A DNA stretch of 64,000 bases from Glaciecola sp. XM2. GTDB taxonomy: Bacteria; Pseudomonadota; Gammaproteobacteria; Enterobacterales; Alteromonadaceae. The stretch lies in NCBI RefSeq assembly GCF_018595715.1, contig NZ_JAHEOJ010000020.1:1-64000 (forward strand), read 5' to 3'. Below are positions 1 through 8,057 of this stretch, in pieces. The stretch's first letter is position 1. Each line of letters opens with the position of its first letter. The position numbers and the translations under genes were made by a program. The notes under the pieces were generated by a model that was not told where the DNA came from, made no database searches, and was given only the letters and a program-made list of their open reading frames with translations.

Positions 1-894
1 CAAATGGACGGTGGTATCTTAGTAGTAGCTGCTACAGACGGTCCTATGCCACAAACTCGTGAGCACATCTTGTTAGGTCGCCAGGTTGGTATTCCTTACA
101 TGATCGTATTCATGAACAAATGTGACATGGTAGACGACGAAGAACTTCTAGAGCTAGTAGAGATGGAAGTACGTGAGCTATTAACTGAATATGAATTCCC
201 TGGTGATGACTTACCGGTAATCCAAGGTTCAGCACTTAAGGCGCTAGAAGGCGACCCAGTATGGGAAGCGAAGATTGTAGAGCTAGGCGAAGCGCTAGAC
301 AACTACATTCCAGAGCCAGAGCGTGACATCGACAAGCCGTTCATTCTTCCAATCGAAGACGTATTCTCAATCTCAGGTCGTGGCACGGTTGTAACCGGTC
401 GTGTTGAGCAAGGTATCGTTAAAGTAGGTGAAGAAGTTGAAATCGTAGGTATCAAAGACACTACGAAGACAACTTGTACGGGCGTAGAAATGTTCCGTAA
501 GCTTCTAGACGAAGGTCGTGCTGGTGAGAACGTAGGTGTTCTATTACGTGGTACAAAGCGTGAAGACGTAGAGCGTGGTCAAGTATTGGCTAAGCCTGGT
601 TCAATCAACCCGCATACTAAGTTTGAAGCAGAAGTATATGTACTAAGCAAAGATGAAGGTGGCCGTCATACTCCATTCTTCAAAGGCTATCGTCCACAGT
701 TCTACTTCCGTACAACTGACGTAACAGGTGCAGTAGAGCTACCTGAAGGCGTAGAGATGGTAATGCCTGGTGATAACCTTAAATTCGTCGTAGAGCTAAT
801 TGCTCCGATAGCGATGGATGAAGGTTTACGCTTTGCAATCCGTGAAGGTGGCCGCACAGTAGGCGCCGGTGTTGTAGCTAAGATTTTAGCTTAA
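1..894 (+). CDS. tuf: Elongation factor Tu, 3' part (5' end outside window)
   Basis: EF-Tu carries aminoacyl-tRNA to the ribosomal A site as a GTP complex. The reading frame is open from base 1 (a Gln codon precedes the first Met), so the gene begins before the window and the first ATG at 4 is internal. About 297 residues are visible, roughly three quarters of a 394-residue EF-Tu. The P-loop and switch I are missing from view. The G4 motif NKCD is at visible residues 39-42, and the SAL motif of G5 is near residue 78. Domains 2 and 3 follow complete, ending in the usual VGAGVVAKI tail. The coding sequence is rich in regular, highly expressed-type codons. A strong terminator follows directly. 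Identification is secure. Whether this is tufA or tufB cannot be told from here. Confidence 0.98.
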   Translation, partial: QMDGGILVVAATDGPMPQTREHILLGRQVGIPYMIVFMNKCDMVDDEELLELVEMEVRELLTEYEFPGDDLPVIQGSALKALEGDPVWEAKIVELGEALDNYIPEPERDIDKPFILPIEDVFSISGRGTVVTGRVEQGIVKVGEEVEIVGIKDTTKTTCTGVEMFRKLLDEGRAGENVGVLLRGTKREDVERGQVLAKPGSINPHTKFEAEVYVLSKDEGGRHTPFFKGYRPQFYFRTTDVTGAVELPEGVEMVMPGDNLKFVVELIAPIAMDEGLRFAIREGGRTVGAGVVAKILA

Positions 895-915
895 GCACAT
901 CGCACACGTTTTGAG

Positions 916-940
916 AAGGCCGCATTATGCGGCCTTTTTT
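916..940 (+). terminator. Rho-independent terminator of tuf
   Basis: A GC-rich hairpin (arms GGCCGCAT at 918-925 and ATGCGGCC at 927-934) is followed by a T run at 935-940, starting 24 bases after the tuf stop codon. The innermost pairs must open to form a loop. Confidence 0.93.
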
Positions 941-1016
941 ATTGCTTATTTGATACGATAATGACAAAAGAGTCTGCACAATACGCAGTGCTGAATAAAA
1001 CCAATTCAAAAATGAG

Positions 1017-1430
1017 ATGACTATTATGCTGTCCTTTATTATCGGTATTGCACTTGCTGCCTTTATTGCCTTCGTTTCAAATATAGCGGCATTTGATAAA
1101 GATAAAAGCTTTTATCCTACCGTCCTAATCGTCATAGCCTCGTATTATGTTTTATTCGCGGTAATCTCTGGTCAAGCACTGATTATAGAAAGTTTATTTG
1201 CGTTGATATTTGTTGCGTTAGCTATCGTAGGCATGCATTTTGTCCCTATGTTGATAGGCATTGCGCTTATCCTGCATGCGCTATTTGATCTTGTGCATCC
1301 TCACTTCATCGTCAATCCAGGTGTGCCTATTTGGTGGCGCAGTTTCTGTGGTGGATTTGATCTAGTGATTGGAGTATGGGTTATTTACCAGACGCATAAG
1401 CGCAAAACACAGCGCCAGTCCATATCTTAA
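1017..1430 (+). CDS. Small polytopic membrane protein (DUF6010-like)
   Basis: No function is known to me. The 137-residue product is almost wholly hydrophobic, with about four predicted membrane segments (roughly residues 4-25, 36-55, 58-85 and 108-127) and a basic C-terminal tail. A conserved-looking stretch around residues 86-114 has His, Asp, His-Pro-His, Trp-Trp and Phe-Cys-Gly, which reminds me of the DUF6010 family; this is a recollection, not a verified match. A second in-frame ATG at 1026 has a GAG element 9 bases upstream and may be the real start, giving 134 residues. It stands alone between the tuf terminator and another small membrane protein gene on the same strand. Confidence 0.7.
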   Translation: MTIMLSFIIGIALAAFIAFVSNIAAFDKDKSFYPTVLIVIASYYVLFAVISGQALIIESLFALIFVALAIVGMHFVPMLIGIALILHALFDLVHPHFIVNPGVPIWWRSFCGGFDLVIGVWVIYQTHKRKTQRQSIS

Positions 1431-1504
1431 CGTGTACGATTTTGATAGACATAGTTGCCCCTGATAGGCAAAATTGACGTAATAATGTAGTAAAGGAAGC
1501 GACC

Positions 1505-1789
1505 TTGAAATACTTAAAATACGCTTACATCTTAATGACCATATACATTGCCTATGTGGTCATTGATACCGACACGGCGATTGGTTATCTAGCGCTTGTT
1601 TTGCTCGTTGTTGCCGCTCCGGTGTTTATCATTGAAGATAAATCAGACCCTCAAGACAGTCAGCACCAATCTCGCATCAGCAAAGTAAGAGCCGCTGCCG
1701 CTAGACCTTTATCTATTATTCAATCGCCTATTTTATGGGTTGGATTATTAAGCGTAGGCGTTATCGCTTTTGTCTTCTTTAAGTTGTAA
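1505..1789 (+). CDS. Small membrane protein, two predicted TM segments
   Basis: A 94-residue protein I do not recognise. It starts at TTG 1505, supported by a good Shine-Dalgarno AAGGAAG at 1492-1498. Hydrophobic segments lie at about residues 6-42 (probably one long or two short helices) and 72-93. A polar, Ser/Asp/Gln-rich linker with a basic RAAAARP patch lies between them. The N-terminal helix starts after Lys-Tyr-Leu-Lys-Tyr, consistent with an inner-membrane location. It lies between two other membrane-protein genes on the same strand, with a 30-base gap to the downstream DMT transporter, so co-transcription is possible. Confidence 0.65.
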   Translation: MKYLKYAYILMTIYIAYVVIDTDTAIGYLALVLLVVAAPVFIIEDKSDPQDSQHQSRISKVRAAAARPLSIIQSPILWVGLLSVGVIAFVFFKL

Positions 1790-1819
1790 ACCCCTATTAA
1801 ACGTCCGAACTTTCCTGCG

Positions 1820-2719
1820 ATGATGCTTAACGCGGGTGAGCACCATGCAAAGTTTAAAACATACTTTCTCTTAGTTGTTGCAATCATCGCCTTTGCGGCG
1901 AACTCGGTGCTTTGCAGGTTAGCGTTAGCTGATGGCTCCATCGACCCTGCTGGCTTTACTGCCGTAAGAATTTTTTCGGGCAGTGTCATGCTTCTGTTCA
2001 TCTGGCTCATTCGACAAAGACGGGTGCAACAATTCTCAAATTTGAGCCATGCTCGAGGTAGCTGGCTAGGCGCGGTAGCGCTGTTTGTCTATGCGGCTGG
2101 TTTTTCGTATGCATACGTGCAGATTGACGCGGGCGTTGGTGCTTTAATTTTATTTGGCAGTGTGCAGGTGAGTATGATTGCATATGGACTGACTAAGGGC
2201 GAACGATTTGGATTGTGGCAATGGCTAGGATTTTGTTTTGCGTGCATTGGCTTAGTCTACTTGCTTTGGCCGACCTTAAGCACGCCCTCTGCAGTGGGAG
2301 CGATTGCGATGGTAATGGCCGGATTAGCATGGGGTATTTACTCATTAATTGGCAAAGGGAGCAAAGATGCTCTCGCTGACACGGCATTTAATTTTGTGCG
2401 CTGCTGTGCATTCGTAGCCCTACTTATTGGCCTGTCATATCCGCTACTAAGTTTCACGACTGCCGGTGTGATATACGCAATATTGTCAGGTGCCCTTGCA
2501 TCTGGTTTAGGTTACGCGATTTGGTATTTAGTATTACCACGCTTTGAATCTATGACCGCCGCTGTTGCGCAATTAAGCGTACCGGTCATCGCTGCGTTTG
2601 GCGGTTGGTTATTCATACATGAGGCGATTAGTTTAAGGCTAGTCTTGTCTTGTGTTTTGGTTCTTGGTGGCGTGGTGCTTGTACTGTTTTGTAAACCTGT
2701 AATGAAGAAGGTTGCCTAG
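1820..2719 (+). CDS. DMT-superfamily transporter (EamA domains)
   Basis: A 299-residue protein with about ten hydrophobic helices arranged as two EamA repeats (roughly residues 10-140 and 155-290), the usual size of drug/metabolite transporters. The first helix carries the family-like FAANSVLCRLAL pattern, and the final helices have the LGGVVLVLF ending. Members export small metabolites, amino acids or drugs. The substrate cannot be read from sequence. Two adjacent ATGs at 1820 and 1823 are possible starts and neither has a clear ribosome binding site. A second, divergent EamA protein is encoded at 25149-26030, and the two are not obviously recent duplicates. Confidence 0.88.
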   Translation: MMLNAGEHHAKFKTYFLLVVAIIAFAANSVLCRLALADGSIDPAGFTAVRIFSGSVMLLFIWLIRQRRVQQFSNLSHARGSWLGAVALFVYAAGFSYAYVQIDAGVGALILFGSVQVSMIAYGLTKGERFGLWQWLGFCFACIGLVYLLWPTLSTPSAVGAIAMVMAGLAWGIYSLIGKGSKDALADTAFNFVRCCAFVALLIGLSYPLLSFTTAGVIYAILSGALASGLGYAIWYLVLPRFESMTAAVAQLSVPVIAAFGGWLFIHEAISLRLVLSCVLVLGGVVLVLFCKPVMKKVA

Positions 2720-2741
2720 CAACATTGAGTGGATTTAGCAT

Positions 2742-3056
2742 ATGAACAATATCCGACGCATAGTCATTCGCTTGATCAGCATAGCGTTGATGCTTTTTAC
2801 ATTAATCATGAGTGGCATATTTATCGATGAGGCGCGTAAAGAGGTGGTTTACCTATGTGGTAATTTCACTAAAGGCGTGACCCTTGCAAGTGTTCAGCGG
2901 CAGTTAGACACAGGCACGTTCTTGCATATAGAAAAGTATGAAGTTGACGGCAACCCAGTGTTTTTAGCCACGTCTCGCTTTACCATGAACTATGTGACCT
3001 GCGAAATTATCTTTGATGAAAACAATCAGGTCATTTCGGCGACGTCCTCGCATTAA
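2742..3056 (+). CDS. Hypothetical membrane-anchored protein
   Basis: A 104-residue protein not recognised. It has one N-terminal hydrophobic segment (about residues 8-28) after a basic start, which could be a signal anchor. The rest is a soluble domain of about 75 residues with Cys near residues 39 and 87, possibly a disulfide pair if it sits in the periplasm. A DGNPVF-x-AT pattern and a terminal beta-rich FDENNQVIS segment suggest a small PepSY-like or lipoprotein-like fold, but that is only an impression. It follows the DMT transporter gene by 22 bases on the same strand. Confidence 0.6.
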   Translation: MNNIRRIVIRLISIALMLFTLIMSGIFIDEARKEVVYLCGNFTKGVTLASVQRQLDTGTFLHIEKYEVDGNPVFLATSRFTMNYVTCEIIFDENNQVISATSSH

Positions 3057-3083
3057 ATTTATTCACTGATCAGCAAAAGATTT

Positions 3084-3101
3084 CTTGAATTTACATTCAA
3101 G
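3084..3101. promoter_or_regulatory. Perfect inverted repeat upstream of a small membrane-protein gene
   Basis: Seven-base arms CTTGAAT (3084-3090) and ATTCAAG (3095-3101) flank a 4-base spacer in the gap between the genes at 2742 and 3198. There is no T run, so a terminator is unlikely. The symmetry fits a dimeric repressor site, but I cannot name the regulator. Confidence 0.4.
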
Positions 3102-3197
3102 TTAACGCACAATCAAAGCGTCAAAAAATTGGCGCAAAAACCTCGCATAATAATAACAACCAAGTCGCGTCAGCTTGGAAAATAAATAGGTAGTATC

Positions 3198-3386
3198 GTG
3201 CAAGTTTCACGTATTTTATTTCGGATTTTTTTCGGCGTTTTAGCACTGGTGTATGGTTTGGTGCTATTAGAGTTTGTAGACCCATCTTTGTTTAGCCTGA
3301 ACATTAACGTTAGCCCAGATGTATTAATTACTACTTCGATTGCTAGCTTGTTCGTTTACTTCTATATGCGTAAGCCAAAGCTATAA
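3198..3386 (+). CDS. Small membrane protein, 62 aa
   Basis: A 62-residue protein with two hydrophobic helices (about residues 6-25 and 41-57) and basic residues at both ends (an Arg after the start, KPKL at the C-terminus). It starts at GTG 3198 with AGGTAG about 6 bases upstream. No family recognised. It is preceded by an intergenic region with a perfect inverted repeat, which suggests a promoter of its own. Coding status is supported by the clean hydrophobic pattern and start context rather than by homology. Confidence 0.55.
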   Translation: MQVSRILFRIFFGVLALVYGLVLLEFVDPSLFSLNINVSPDVLITTSIASLFVYFYMRKPKL

Positions 3387-3421
3387 GCTTGTTGCTGGAC
3401 ATTTTATAACACCTGCTCAAA

Positions 3422-3439
3422 CCGTGATCTTTATCACGG
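3422..3439. promoter_or_regulatory. CRP-like binding site upstream of the CNNM/CBS gene
   Basis: The palindrome contains GTGA (3424-3427), a 6-base spacer and TCAC (3434-3437), the exact core of a CRP site, and is extended symmetrically to ACCGTGAT/ATCACGGT. Its centre at 3430.5 lies about 71 bases before the start expected from a TACACT -10-like hexamer at 3489-3494. This is a class I activator distance. It could instead act as a hairpin after the upstream gene, but no T run follows directly. Confidence 0.5.
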
Positions 3440-3529
3440 TAATGCTATCTTTTTGCTGAAAGCTGGGCATGCATTCGTTATGCTGTGCTACACTGAAAAG
3501 ATATTAGTATCGCAAGGTTTTTATCTTCA

Positions 3530-4588
3530 ATGTTAGTGCTGTTTATTTACGTTTTTATCGCGCTAGGCTTTTCATTTTTATGCTCTATCGCCGAAGCGGT
3601 TATTCTCAGTGTATCTCAGGCTTATATTTCATTATTGCAAAAAGACGGGAAGCCTTCAGGTGCCCTTCTATCGAAGCTTACCTCAGATATCAATAAACCT
3701 TTAGCGGCCATATTAACGCTTAACACTATCGCTCACACCATGGGGGCAGCAGGCGCTGGAGCACAAGCGGCAAAAGTGTTTGGCGATGCTTACCTTGGGC
3801 TGATTTCGGCGGTGCTAACGCTATTGATTTTGGTATTCTCAGAAATCATTCCAAAGACCTTGGGTGCCACGTTTTGGCGGCCTCTTGCGCCTGCCACAGC
3901 GTATTTTTTAAAGTACCTCATTTTCGCCCTGTATCCTTTTGTCAAAATGTCACAAAAGCTCACCAGCGGTTTTACTGAAGAAAGCCCACTAAAGGGCTTA
4001 AGTCGTAACGAGTTATTGGCTATGGCGGAACTTTCTGGTCAAGAGGGTCAGTTAGCACAGCAGGAAGCGGCATTTTTACAGAATCTACTTAGTCTGCACG
4101 AATTAAAGATTCGTGACGCGATGACGCATCGCACGGTGGTGTTTTCGTTATCCGACCAAACGACGGTGTCTGAATTTATAGATAAATATAGAGATAATCC
4201 CTTTTCACGCATTCCGGTGTACGAGAATCAAGAAAGCGAACACATCATAGGGTATGTATTACGCACAGATATCTTAATTGCTGGGGCAAATAACAAGGGT
4301 GACACTACTTTAGAAGACTATGTTAAGCCGATGATCACGCTATTAGCGAATATGCCACTAGCAGCTACATTCGATCATTTTTTGAATTCTCGAGTACATG
4401 TTTTGTTGGTCGTCGATGAATATGGAGGGCTTGAGGGAATATTAACATTAGAAGATTTGCTCGAAAGCCTGCTAGGCGTAGAAATTGTGGATGAACGAGA
4501 CACGACCGTTAGCATGAAAAAGTTAGCAAAGGTTATGTGGCGGCGCAGAGAGAAGCGCCTCATGTCGCAAGGTCAGTCCGAGAAATAA
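3530..4588 (+). CDS. CNNM-family membrane protein with CBS pair (HlyC/CorC type)
   Basis: A 352-residue inner-membrane protein. The N-terminal DUF21/CNNM transmembrane domain covers about residues 1-175, including the AILTLNTIAHTMGAA and FSEIIPKTLGA stretches typical of the family. A tandem CBS domain follows at about 190-320 (MTHRTVVFSL, FSRIPVYE, VVDEYGGLEGILTLEDLLE). Family members are linked to Mg2+ or other divalent cation handling, with nucleotide binding by the CBS pair. The protein ends shortly after the second CBS motif in a basic tail and lacks the C-terminal CorC_HlyC domain of longer relatives. A CRP-like palindrome lies upstream. It is monocistronic by spacing. Substrate is unproven. 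Confidence 0.9.
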   Translation: MLVLFIYVFIALGFSFLCSIAEAVILSVSQAYISLLQKDGKPSGALLSKLTSDINKPLAAILTLNTIAHTMGAAGAGAQAAKVFGDAYLGLISAVLTLLILVFSEIIPKTLGATFWRPLAPATAYFLKYLIFALYPFVKMSQKLTSGFTEESPLKGLSRNELLAMAELSGQEGQLAQQEAAFLQNLLSLHELKIRDAMTHRTVVFSLSDQTTVSEFIDKYRDNPFSRIPVYENQESEHIIGYVLRTDILIAGANNKGDTTLEDYVKPMITLLANMPLAATFDHFLNSRVHVLLVVDEYGGLEGILTLEDLLESLLGVEIVDERDTTVSMKKLAKVMWRRREKRLMSQGQSEK

Positions 4589-4708
4589 ATATTCTAAAAA
4601 ATAGAAAGGTATAAGCAATTTATCGCAATATTCTTTTCAATTTATAGGTGTATATTAGTTTCATCGCTTACGACGATTTAACTAATTAATCACTTTGAGG
4701 AATTGAAA

Positions 4709-5152
4709 ATGAATAACTTACTTTCACATGCTTTTGTTAAAAACACTGCTTTATCTCCTATTGCTTTGCGCCTAACCGCCGGCATTATTTTTGTTGCTTA
4801 TGGCGCTCAGAAGTTATTTGGCTGGTTCGGGGGCTTTGGTCTTGAGGGAACGGGTCAATGGATGGCTTCTATTGGCTTAGAGCCTGGATACTTTATGGCG
4901 CTGATGGCAGGTAGCGCGGAGTTTTTTGGTGGCTTATTTTTAATTGCTGGCTTACTTACCCGAGCGACAGGTATTGCTTTGGCAGTCACAATGTTAGTTG
5001 CCATCGTCACCGTGCATCTACCAAATGGACTATTTATGGCAAACAATGGCTATGCGTTTGGTCTTGCCTTACTTGCTATGTCAGCGTCACTTGCTGTATC
5101 GGGCGCAGGTAAATTCTCACTCGATAACATCATCGCTAAACGAGTATCTTAA
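4709..5152 (+). CDS. DoxX family membrane protein
   Basis: A 147-residue protein with four predicted membrane helices, matching DoxX/DoxD-type small integral proteins. Typical features are RLTAGIIFVAYGAQKLFGWFGG near residues 21-42 and a second half with AGSAEFFGGLFLIAGLLTR. The family is often annotated as a quinol-oxidase-associated or oxidoreductase membrane subunit, but its function is poorly defined. I place the start at ATG 4709 because GAGG (4697-4700) lies 8 bases upstream. An in-frame TTG at 4703 is less likely. A bidirectional terminator follows. Confidence 0.9.
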   Translation: MNNLLSHAFVKNTALSPIALRLTAGIIFVAYGAQKLFGWFGGFGLEGTGQWMASIGLEPGYFMALMAGSAEFFGGLFLIAGLLTRATGIALAVTMLVAIVTVHLPNGLFMANNGYAFGLALLAMSASLAVSGAGKFSLDNIIAKRVS

Positions 5153-5171
5153 AACGTCAAACAATGTAATT

Positions 5172-5209
5172 AAAAAGCCCCTTAACGGTTTCGTTTAACG
5201 GGGCTTTTT
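5172..5209. terminator. Bidirectional terminator between the DoxX gene and the convergent hypothetical gene
   Basis: Arms AAAAAGCCCC (5172-5181) and GGGGCTTTTT (5200-5209) pair completely, with a further imperfect TTAAC/GTTTAA extension inside. There are A's on one side and T's on the other, so it can stop transcripts from both strands. Confidence 0.9.
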
Positions 5210-5236
5210 GTATGTATCAATTAGAACCGAGTGTTT

Positions 5237-5704
5237 TTATTCAATATCGCTTTGCCCATCAGAAATATCCGTCAGTATGTATTCCCAAGTCTGTACTTGT
5301 TGCTGAAACTTATCCTTCAACGCACGTGTCACCTCTTCATTGTCTCTCAAATCTTCTGGTATTTCTGACAATATACGCCAATGATTCAGGGCGCTAGTGG
5401 CCGCTGCGCACAGCTGTGCATAGGTTGCATGAGCTTGCGAATTGGTATTGAGTGAAGCGTCGGTTTGCACGCACAGCATTTCCACACGTGAGCCCTCGAT
5501 GGGTGCGAGATTTTTAGTAATTTGATAATCGCGTAGCAATTGCTGGTAATCCGCATTATCGGTTTCAATATCATGGCCGGTTTCTTCGACGTATTGTGCG
5601 ATTGCGCGAGCATACCCCATTGTTTCAAAGGTGCTCAGATGTAGCTGTTGAAATATCGCTTCACGCGCTTGTAAGCGCGGGTCAACAAATTTATCATCTT
5701 GCAT
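5237..5704 (-). CDS. Hypothetical cytoplasmic protein, 155 aa
   Basis: Not recognised. The 155-residue product has no signal peptide or membrane segment. It is acidic and looks mostly helical, with long amphipathic stretches from residue 10 to 85 and from 93 to 150. It ends in an acidic tail (SDGQSDIE). No catalytic motif is visible. The gene is convergent with the DoxX gene, sharing a bidirectional terminator, and divergent from nhaD across a 223-base gap. Coding status is supported by length, a clean ATG start and the position of the terminator right after its stop. Confidence 0.7.
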   Translation of the reverse strand: MQDDKFVDPRLQAREAIFQQLHLSTFETMGYARAIAQYVEETGHDIETDNADYQQLLRDYQITKNLAPIEGSRVEMLCVQTDASLNTNSQAHATYAQLCAAATSALNHWRILSEIPEDLRDNEEVTRALKDKFQQQVQTWEYILTDISDGQSDIE

Positions 5705-5927
5705 GGTAAATTACTGTGCCTCGTTGTTCCGAACCATACTCACTATTCATATTATCAATAAACCTCTAATACGTCAGTATATCGTGTTAAATCAACCAGG
5801 TTGAAGCTGTAAAGTACGATTGCGCTACCAATGTCTTATAAGTGAAAACAGCATTTGTCACTAAGCTTGCGGTACTCACACATCCATGCGTTTTAATAGC
5901 AATAGATTTACGTCGTAAGGACCTATT

Positions 5928-7349
5928 ATGAAAAGTTGGGCGTTACCTACTTTCGTCTTTATCATTACCTTGATATTTCCCGTTTCGGTGCTTGCTTCAC
6001 AAAGTAGTGTTGGCAGTATAATTGATTTGACCCACTCTTACTTTGGCTATATTGCACTCGTTATTTTTGTTGTTGCTTATATATTTGTGATTCTAGAAGA
6101 GCAAATTCATTTACGAAAATCAAAACCGGTTCTTCTTGCTGCAGGTCTGATATGGGTATTAATTGCAATTGCCTATCAAAACAGTGCTGATAAATTCGTC
6201 GTAGAAGAAGCGATTCGTCATAATTTTTTAGAATATGCGGAGCTATTTTTCTTCCTGCTTGTGGCAATGACATACATCAATGCGATGCTAGAGCGCGGTG
6301 TCTTTGATGCCTTAAGAAACTATCTGGTTGCCAAAGGATTAAGTTACAAAGCATTGTTTTGGCTAACCGGCATTTTGGCCTTCTTTATTTCTCCTATCGC
6401 CGATAACTTAACCACTGCTTTAGTGATGTGTGCGGTGCTAATGGCTGTGGGTAAAGACCAACCAACTTTTATTGGCCTCGGTTGTATCAACATCGTGGTA
6501 TCTGCCAATGCTGGTGGGGCATTTAGCCCTTTCGGTGATATAACAACGCTAATGGTATGGCAAAAAGGTATGGTTGAATTTGGTGAGTTTTTCTCCTTGT
6601 TTTTACCATCGGTTGTTAACTTTGTTGTTCCTGCATTTGTTATGAGTTTTGCGCTCCCAAGTGGCAAACCAGATGTAGGCAATGAGGATTTAACGGTCTC
6701 TGTTCGTCCTGGTGGGATCCCCATCGTATTTTTATTCCTACTGACTATTGTAACTGCAGTCAGTTTTCATAGCTTTTTGCATATTCCGCCAGTATTTGGA
6801 ATGATGTTTGGTTTTTCATATCTCAAAATCTATAGTTACTTTCTCAAGCTTCAGTCACAAAACTGGGAGCAAGACCCAGATGCTTCGCCTGGTAGCACCC
6901 CTCATGGTAGCTATGGAAAATTTGATATCTTTAATAAAATTGCACAAGCGGAGTGGGACACCTTGTTTTTCTTCTATGGGGTTATTCTTGCAGTGGGTGG
7001 ATTAGGCTTTATGGGATACTTGGGGTTAGCCTCAGCCTTTATGTACGGGGAGCTAGGGGTTTTACCGGCTAACGTATTAGTAGGTATTTTGTCTGCTATT
7101 GTCGACAATATCCCGGTTATGTTTGCTGTGCTTACCATGAACCCTGATATGAATACGTCTCAGTGGTTGCTGGTTACATTGACCGCAGGTGTTGGCGGGA
7201 GTTTGCTGTCTATCGGCAGCGCAGCGGGTGTTGCACTTATGGGCCAAGCCAGAGGCTACTATACCTTTTTTGGGCATTTGAAATGGACACCTGTTATTGC
7301 CTTAGGCTATTTCCTAAGCATAGGCGTGCATTTGCTCATTAACGGTTAA
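5928..7349 (+). CDS. nhaD: NhaD-type Na+/H+ antiporter
   Basis: A 473-residue inner-membrane antiporter of the ion transporter (IT) superfamily that exports Na+ (or Li+) in exchange for protons. It starts with a cleavable-looking hydrophobic N-terminus ending LASQSS. NhaD hallmarks are ISPIADNLTTALVM near residue 155 and NIVVSANAGGAFSPFGDITT near residue 190. The C-terminal repeat has SAIVDNIPVMFAV and GVGGSLLSIGSAAGVALMG. The size matches the family in Vibrio and Alkalimonas. A plausible ribosome site (TAAGGA) is 7 bases before the ATG. The gene is monocistronic and fits a marine, sodium-rich lifestyle. Confidence 0.95.
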   Translation: MKSWALPTFVFIITLIFPVSVLASQSSVGSIIDLTHSYFGYIALVIFVVAYIFVILEEQIHLRKSKPVLLAAGLIWVLIAIAYQNSADKFVVEEAIRHNFLEYAELFFFLLVAMTYINAMLERGVFDALRNYLVAKGLSYKALFWLTGILAFFISPIADNLTTALVMCAVLMAVGKDQPTFIGLGCINIVVSANAGGAFSPFGDITTLMVWQKGMVEFGEFFSLFLPSVVNFVVPAFVMSFALPSGKPDVGNEDLTVSVRPGGIPIVFLFLLTIVTAVSFHSFLHIPPVFGMMFGFSYLKIYSYFLKLQSQNWEQDPDASPGSTPHGSYGKFDIFNKIAQAEWDTLFFFYGVILAVGGLGFMGYLGLASAFMYGELGVLPANVLVGILSAIVDNIPVMFAVLTMNPDMNTSQWLLVTLTAGVGGSLLSIGSAAGVALMGQARGYYTFFGHLKWTPVIALGYFLSIGVHLLING

Positions 7350-7419
7350 AGACCGCTGCATACCGCAAATCTAAACGATACTGGTAAGTTGTGGATTTAT
7401 CGCTACAATAAACTAACGT

Positions 7420-7950
7420 TTGTACGTTGCGAGATGTCCCATTTTAACAAAAGCGTTACCGGCTATCTTAGATGTCGAAGCAAGTGGGTTTGGTGCCGAT
7501 AGCTTCCCTATTGAAGTGGGAGTCGTTATGCCTGACGGCCGTCGTTTCTGTAAGCTTATCAAGCCTTTTGCACAATGGCAGTTTTGGGATAAGGCGGCAG
7601 AGTCTGTGCATGGCATTACCCGTGCTGAACTGCATGCGCGGGGCGAGGAGGCGGTAGGTGTATGCTTAGCGCTAAATGATTTTGTTGATGGCCACACGCT
7701 CTATTCAGACGCTTGGGTTGTGGATCATCCATGGATGGTGAAGCTGTTTGCTCAGGCTGCGGTTCCGATGACGTTTTCAGTAAGTGCGATAGAAATGGTG
7801 ATGTCTGAGCCACAACTTGCTATTTGGGATGCAGAAAAGTCGAAAGTGATTGCGCAATCTGGTATGCAGCGCCATCGTGCTAGCACCGACGCGGTCATTA
7901 TTCAGCAAACCTTCCAACGTACTAAGCAACTTATGCAACATAGCCAATAG
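7420..7950 (+). CDS. DEDDh-type 3'-5' exonuclease domain protein (RNase H-like)
   Basis: A 176-residue protein with the DnaQ/RNase T-like fold. Exo I is the LDVEASG motif near residue 16 (metal ligands Asp and Glu). HGI near residue 67 marks the conserved helix. An Asp in YSDAWVVDHPW near residue 100 is Exo II, and MQRHRASTDA near residue 150 holds the catalytic His and final Asp of Exo III. It probably hydrolyses nucleic acid ends, but the substrate is not inferable. The start is uncertain: TTG 7420 is the only standard in-frame start before the catalytic motif and has no good ribosome site. An ATG at 7434 is out of frame. Confidence 0.8.
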   Translation: MYVARCPILTKALPAILDVEASGFGADSFPIEVGVVMPDGRRFCKLIKPFAQWQFWDKAAESVHGITRAELHARGEEAVGVCLALNDFVDGHTLYSDAWVVDHPWMVKLFAQAAVPMTFSVSAIEMVMSEPQLAIWDAEKSKVIAQSGMQRHRASTDAVIIQQTFQRTKQLMQHSQ

Positions 7951-7993
7951 TTATATGCGCGTGTTGTCCTAAACTGTTATCATTGCCTCCCAA

Positions 7994-8013
7994 ATTGGCA
8001 TATCAATGCCAAT
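7994..8013. promoter_or_regulatory. Perfect inverted repeat upstream of the yadGH operon
   Basis: Arms ATTGGCAT (7994-8001) and ATGCCAAT (8006-8013) with a 4-base spacer lie 44 bases before the ABC ATPase start. No T run follows, so an operator is more likely than a terminator. The cognate regulator is unknown. Confidence 0.45.
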
Positions 8014-8057
8014 GATCGTTATCCACAGTCTGTTATCTATTCAATTATGAGAATTGC

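Noticed and set aside
96-302. Minus-strand ORF of 68 codons inside tuf
   Set aside because: Ser/Thr-rich low-complexity shadow of a highly biased coding sequence, antisense to EF-Tu.
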